DNA of 64,000 nucleotides from Vibrio marisflavi CECT 7928. Its GTDB lineage: Bacteria; Pseudomonadota; Gammaproteobacteria; Enterobacterales; Vibrionaceae. This document shows, in pieces, positions 60,644 to 64,000 of this stretch. The position numbers were made by a program, and so were the translations under genes. Below the pieces are notes generated by a model, which saw only the letters and a program-made list of their open reading frames with translations, searched no databases and was not told the DNA's origin. The number at the start of each line of letters is the position of its first letter. Position 1 is the stretch's first letter. The stretch spans positions 24,332 to 88,331 of the forward strand of contig NZ_CAKLDM010000004.1 of the NCBI RefSeq assembly GCF_921294215.1. Reading direction: 5' to 3'.

Positions 60644-60652
60644 ATTCCTAAC
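60644..60652 (+). promoter_or_regulatory. ATTCCTAAC motif before the terminase genes
   Basis: TAGTATTCCTAACA lies 24 bases before the start of the small terminase gene and matches the copy at 48773 over 13 bases. A regulated promoter is inferred. The short gap implies the transcript starts close to the start codon. Confidence 0.5.
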
Positions 60653-60675
60653 ATGTTTATTTTTTAGGAAGTCAA

Positions 60676-62037
60676 ATGGCTAGAGCAAAGGTCAATTACA
60701 AGGAGCACCAGCAGGCGTTTAACGCGCTACTTATGGATGAACCTGGCCTACGATTGGTTGATTACTGTGAGCGTGCAGGGCTCAAGTATGCGTCGGTGAG
60801 GCGGTACCTCAAGAAGCCGACAAAAGCTGAAATACTGGCAATGCAGAAGCAACAAAGCTCTGAGAACAAGCCGAGTAAGGCCACGCATGATTGGGTAGAA
60901 GTTGTCTCTAAGTTCCTTGCTCTTGCCACTAAAAATCCCTCGTTAACCATGGCGGCATACGCCAAAGAAATCGGCGTTAAGCCGGCGTCATTTCGTCGTA
61001 ATGTGGGTGAAATGCGAAAAAGGGGCGACTTCCGATCCCTGTTCGATCGCTACGACCGCCAAATGGAAGAGTATTCGCGCATCACCAGCACAAAAAAGAG
61101 TAAAAGGTCAGCCAAAACAACTGCTAACAATTCGCGGGGAAGTGCGCACACGATCGCTCATCAAGAAGAGATGTGCACAAATAGGGGAACCCAAACTGCG
61201 CATTCTGCGCAATTTGATGCCATAGATGATCCCATTTCGGTCCCCAATCGTGTGCATGGTGGATATTGCGCATTAGCGAACATCGATGAAGAAATCTTTG
61301 ATGCAGTTTCAAAAGTCGATCCCTTATCGGTTACTCATGAATTGCTCCTGGCCAGGGCTCAACTACTCACAATGACCAAGACCATAAACGGGCGAGTAAA
61401 TGAGTTGAACAGGCTCAAACGGGAAGGCATTGAAAGCGTCAATGATGGTGGTGAAGACAATGAGCCCATAGACAAAGTGATTTATCGGTACCTGTTCGGC
61501 TTCAACCAGCGCTTTAGAGAGCTGGAAGTGAGCATCACCAATATGGCCTCGCTAGAGAACAAGCGTCGATTTGATGCCAGAAAGCAGAAAGTAGCCGAAT
61601 TGATGCTACCTGGTTTGTTACCAGCAGCAGAAGCCAAGCTCGTCACTGAATTACTCCAGCAAAGAGCTAAGAACAATTGGGATGCAGTCACCACCGCTAC
61701 CCACATCGAGAAGTTAGGGGCCAAAGTCCCTGCAATGCTGATTCATGAAGCTAAACACGAACTCGCGACTGCAGAGCCAGAAGTCGAGGACGACGGAATG
61801 ACTCTAGAAGAGCTGGACCAAATAAGCCTAGAGTACCGACAAAACCAGCAATCCATTCTTGATGAGTGGAAGCCAAACCGAATTGCAGAGCTGCAGAAGC
61901 TAGCAGAAGAGCAAGAAGCGAGAGAGAACGGTGAGAGCCTGGAGGGGAAAGGTTATGACAGTCTCGATGACGGCTCTAAAAAAACCAAAGCGTTTGATGA
62001 CTTTGACTCGCTAGATAACTTAGAGGTCATGGGTTAG
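60676..62037 (+). CDS. PacA-like terminase small subunit
   Basis: This 453-residue protein is close in length to P1 PacA (about 448). It has helix-turn-helix-like repeats at residues 20-45 (GLRLVDYCERAGLKYASVRRYLKKP) and 84-110 (PSLTMAAYAKEIGVKPASFRRNVGEM), which would bind the pac site, a disordered middle, a helical interaction region and an acidic C terminus. It recognises the DNA start for headful packaging. It is directly followed by the large subunit. A hexamer array lies within its own gene (see 61143). Confidence 0.75.
   Translation: MARAKVNYKEHQQAFNALLMDEPGLRLVDYCERAGLKYASVRRYLKKPTKAEILAMQKQQSSENKPSKATHDWVEVVSKFLALATKNPSLTMAAYAKEIGVKPASFRRNVGEMRKRGDFRSLFDRYDRQMEEYSRITSTKKSKRSAKTTANNSRGSAHTIAHQEEMCTNRGTQTAHSAQFDAIDDPISVPNRVHGGYCALANIDEEIFDAVSKVDPLSVTHELLLARAQLLTMTKTINGRVNELNRLKREGIESVNDGGEDNEPIDKVIYRYLFGFNQRFRELEVSITNMASLENKRRFDARKQKVAELMLPGLLPAAEAKLVTELLQQRAKNNWDAVTTATHIEKLGAKVPAMLIHEAKHELATAEPEVEDDGMTLEELDQISLEYRQNQQSILDEWKPNRIAELQKLAEEQEARENGESLEGKGYDSLDDGSKKTKAFDDFDSLDNLEVMG
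61143..61272 (+). other. Candidate pac site: TGCGCA hexamer cluster
   Basis: Within the small-terminase gene TGCGCA occurs at 61143, 61197, 61206 and 61267, with TGTGCA at 61172 and 61251. Six near-identical hexamers fall within 130 bases, in two groups around a 40-base gap. In P1 the pac site is also inside pacA and made of hexamer repeats (TGATC type there) on both sides of the cut. A cut in the 61212-61250 gap is inferred. Confidence 0.6.
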
Positions 62038-62041
62038 CACT

Positions 62042-63535
62042 ATGGCCAAAAAGAAGATAAGAAGCATACTCAGCGATCCAAGATATCGGGACTTTGTTAA
62101 ACGGTACCGCTACGACTGGATACGCTTTGCCGTTGAAGTTATAGATTTGAAGCCAAGTTTCCAGCAAAGAGAGATCCTAACCTCTGTACAAGAAGAGGGC
62201 TCTAGAACGTCGGTAAGCTCGGGCCACGGTACCGGCAAGTCACATATGACTGCGGCGATGCTTATTGCTTACATGGTGTTATTCCCTGGTTCTCGCGTAA
62301 TCATTGTGGCGAACAACGAGCGTCAGACTCGAATAGGTGTATGGAAATATCTAAAGATTTGTTGGATTGAACTGACTCAACGCTTTGGGTGGTTACAGCA
62401 GTATTTCATACTTACCGATACTACGTTTTATGCCAGGGAAGCCAAGGGAGTTTGGGAGGCGGGTGCGAAATCATGTCGCATTGGTAATGAGGAAGCACTG
62501 GCGGGTGAGCATGCGGCTAGACTGTTTCTAATTGTCGATGAGGCCTCGGGTGTCTCTGATAAAGCGTTCTCTGTCATGACGGGTGCTTTGACTGAAACTG
62601 ATAACAGAATGCTGTTACTTTCTCAGCCCACCAGACCGTCGGGTTACTTCTATAGAACGCACCATGAATTGGCCAAACCTAAAGGCGATTGGACGCCAAT
62701 CGTACTTAACAGTGAGCACAGCCCGTTTGTAAGCATCAAGTTCATCATCAGTAAGCGACTAGAGTACGGCGGCACTGAATCCCCTGAATACCTAATCAAA
62801 GTTAAAGGCGAGTTCCCGACGACCGTCGCCGGTATGCTGCTTAGTTATACCGCTCTAGAGAAAGCGTCCAGAGTGGATGTGGATTTACCGGATGAATGGG
62901 GCTGGGTGGCCACTTGTGACGTTGGTAATGGCCGTGACCGCTCTATTATCAATATCTGCAAAGTGGGTGGAGACAGAATGCAGCGAGTAGTTAAGAACGA
63001 GCGAGTGCTTGAGCAACCATCGACTGTTGATCCTGTTCGCTTTGCTGACATCATTCATGCGGAGTGTAGTGAGGATTTATACCCTAATATCACGCTGGTG
63101 GTTGATAGTGACGGGGTAGGCTATGACACGGCCACTTGCTTAGAGCGCACGTACAATCGCCGCGTACAGCGTATTCACTGGGGGCTTAAGATGTTCACCA
63201 GCGCAGACAAGAAACGGTTTGTGAATAAGCGTGCGTTTGCCAACATCATGGCCAGGGATGCGGTTAACCAGGGACGAATGAAGATAGACCGCAGTACCAA
63301 AACTAAGGACCAAGCCTCAAAGATACCGTGTGGCATTACTGAGACGGGTGCCTGGGCCATGATGCCCAAGAAGGAAATGAAGGAAAAACTCAATATACCT
63401 TCTCCAGATAGATGGGATACGTATTGTTTCACTCAATTAGCGGATTACATACCTCATGAAGAAATCATTACTCAAGAAATGTTAGAACAGCATGAAGAGG
63501 TGGGTAACTGGGTATTAGAGGGGACCGATGTTTAA
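62042..63535 (+). CDS. PacB-like terminase large subunit
   Basis: This 497-residue protein is close to P1 PacB in length. Walker A is SGHGTGKS near residues 59-66, Walker B FLIVDEAS near 161-168, and a later VATCDVGNGRDRSI near 290 and VVDSDGVGYD near 350 supply the acidic residues of the nuclease domain. It drives DNA packaging and cuts concatemers. It starts five bases after the small subunit. Confidence 0.9.
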   Translation: MAKKKIRSILSDPRYRDFVKRYRYDWIRFAVEVIDLKPSFQQREILTSVQEEGSRTSVSSGHGTGKSHMTAAMLIAYMVLFPGSRVIIVANNERQTRIGVWKYLKICWIELTQRFGWLQQYFILTDTTFYAREAKGVWEAGAKSCRIGNEEALAGEHAARLFLIVDEASGVSDKAFSVMTGALTETDNRMLLLSQPTRPSGYFYRTHHELAKPKGDWTPIVLNSEHSPFVSIKFIISKRLEYGGTESPEYLIKVKGEFPTTVAGMLLSYTALEKASRVDVDLPDEWGWVATCDVGNGRDRSIINICKVGGDRMQRVVKNERVLEQPSTVDPVRFADIIHAECSEDLYPNITLVVDSDGVGYDTATCLERTYNRRVQRIHWGLKMFTSADKKRFVNKRAFANIMARDAVNQGRMKIDRSTKTKDQASKIPCGITETGAWAMMPKKEMKEKLNIPSPDRWDTYCFTQLADYIPHEEIITQEMLEQHEEVGNWVLEGTDV

Positions 63536-63637
63536 AAGATGTGAGTGCCAACATTTTCCGTGTTAGCACCTCTCTTCCTTGATTGATAGTTTTCTCCTTT
63601 TATATACCTTTCGGTTAGTACTTAGTTAGCTATGTAT
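63536..63637. other. Gap between terminase and the last gene
   Basis: No gene is seen. An 8-bp inverted repeat (CTTAGTTA / TAACTAAG) near 63621-63650 spans the end of the minus-strand gene and may be a weak two-way terminator. Confidence 0.4.
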
Positions 63638-63958
63638 TTAGTTAACTAAGTCTTCGTTCTCGGGTCTAATTTTCGCTTCATTAGTCCCTTTCTTTTCTTT
63701 GGCTTTCTTTCTATGCAGCTCCACTACAGCTTCATCATAGAGGTGGCCATTAAGCTCTAATGTGGATTCAATTGGATCAATTCCATCATAGAGAGAGTTT
63801 CTTTGGTCATTATATCCATCAATTATCTTAAAGCTGTCATCCAGTGCGCTTGTATGCTTAATCGCAATCAAGCCACCAGCAGTTACCCTAACTTTCTTAA
63901 GTTTAGTGGGTAGCTTGGTTTCTCTTTGAAGTTTTATATCTTCATAAGTTAGATACAT
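63638..63958 (-). CDS. Small basic protein of unknown function
   Basis: This 106-residue protein has a basic N terminus (KLQRETKLPTKLKKVRV), a strand-rich middle and a charged helical C terminus (RKKAKEKKGTNEAK). No motif recognised. It converges with the terminase gene. Weakly supported. Confidence 0.5.
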   Translation of the reverse strand: MYLTYEDIKLQRETKLPTKLKKVRVTAGGLIAIKHTSALDDSFKIIDGYNDQRNSLYDGIDPIESTLELNGHLYDEAVVELHRKKAKEKKGTNEAKIRPENEDLVN

Positions 63959-64000
63959 AGCAATTAAGTCTTTATGACTTTGGTTACGAATTCTAAATTC

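Noticed and set aside
1-64000. tRNA and rRNA genes
   Set aside because: No cloverleaf-like segment or rRNA core sequence was noticed, although I could not run a covariance search.

Overview
This window looks like part of a large temperate phage-plasmid of a gammaproteobacterium, organised like coliphage P1 but divergent in sequence. A marine host such as Vibrio or a relative is my best guess from overall composition; nothing here proves it. Virion genes for a contractile (myovirus) tail, a portal and a headful-type terminase sit beside a plasmid replicon (Rep_3 initiator flanked by iterons) and two ParA-type partition cassettes. P1 hallmarks are a LydA-like holin followed by DarA/Ddr-like genes, a giant DarB-like methyltransferase-helicase, and a PacA/PacB-like terminase pair. 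No major capsid gene, site-specific recombinase or main lysogeny repressor is visible, so the element extends beyond both edges.

Layout. 1-10.6 kb, all plus strand: sheath, tube-like proteins, a gp26-like protein with a probable frameshifted extension, tape measure, gp25-like and gp6/J-like baseplate proteins. 10.6-21.9 kb: a receptor-binding region with a fibre, a LamG-repeat adhesin, collar-type fibre genes and an RCC1-type fibre, plus several intact or broken copies of a Tfa-like gene; an IS200/IS605 element (TnpA, TnpB and a small coupled gene) has inserted here. 21.9-31.3 kb: holin, then a Dar/Ddr operon of large proteins, three of which share an N-terminal helical module. 31.3-33.4 kb: plasmid origin. 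33.5-36.5 kb: minus-strand cargo (MFS transporter, LuxR-type regulator, pyrroline-5-carboxylate-reductase-like enzyme). 37.0-39.5 kb: two partition cassettes with separate operator or centromere repeats. 39.5-42.0 kb: a membrane protein and a HicA-like toxin-antitoxin pair with a clear promoter/operator. 42.0-48.6 kb: DarB-like protein. 48.9-51.5 kb: portal and a neighbour. 51.7-60.5 kb: early or regulatory genes, including a winged-helix candidate lytic replication protein behind a hairpin-rich leader, a VRR-NUC nuclease, twin IHF/HU proteins, an orphan DNA methyltransferase and an AlpA-like regulator. 60.6-63.5 kb: small and large terminase, with a probable pac site inside the small-subunit gene.

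How it fits together. As a plasmid the element would replicate from the iteron origin and segregate with its Par loci, with the toxin-antitoxin pair adding stability. When lytic, it would package from pac and build a contractile tail with exchangeable fibres. It probably loads Dar/Ddr proteins into the head to protect incoming DNA from restriction. A recurring 9-bp intergenic motif (ATTCCTAAC) near at least six transcription units is the best candidate for a phage-wide regulatory site.
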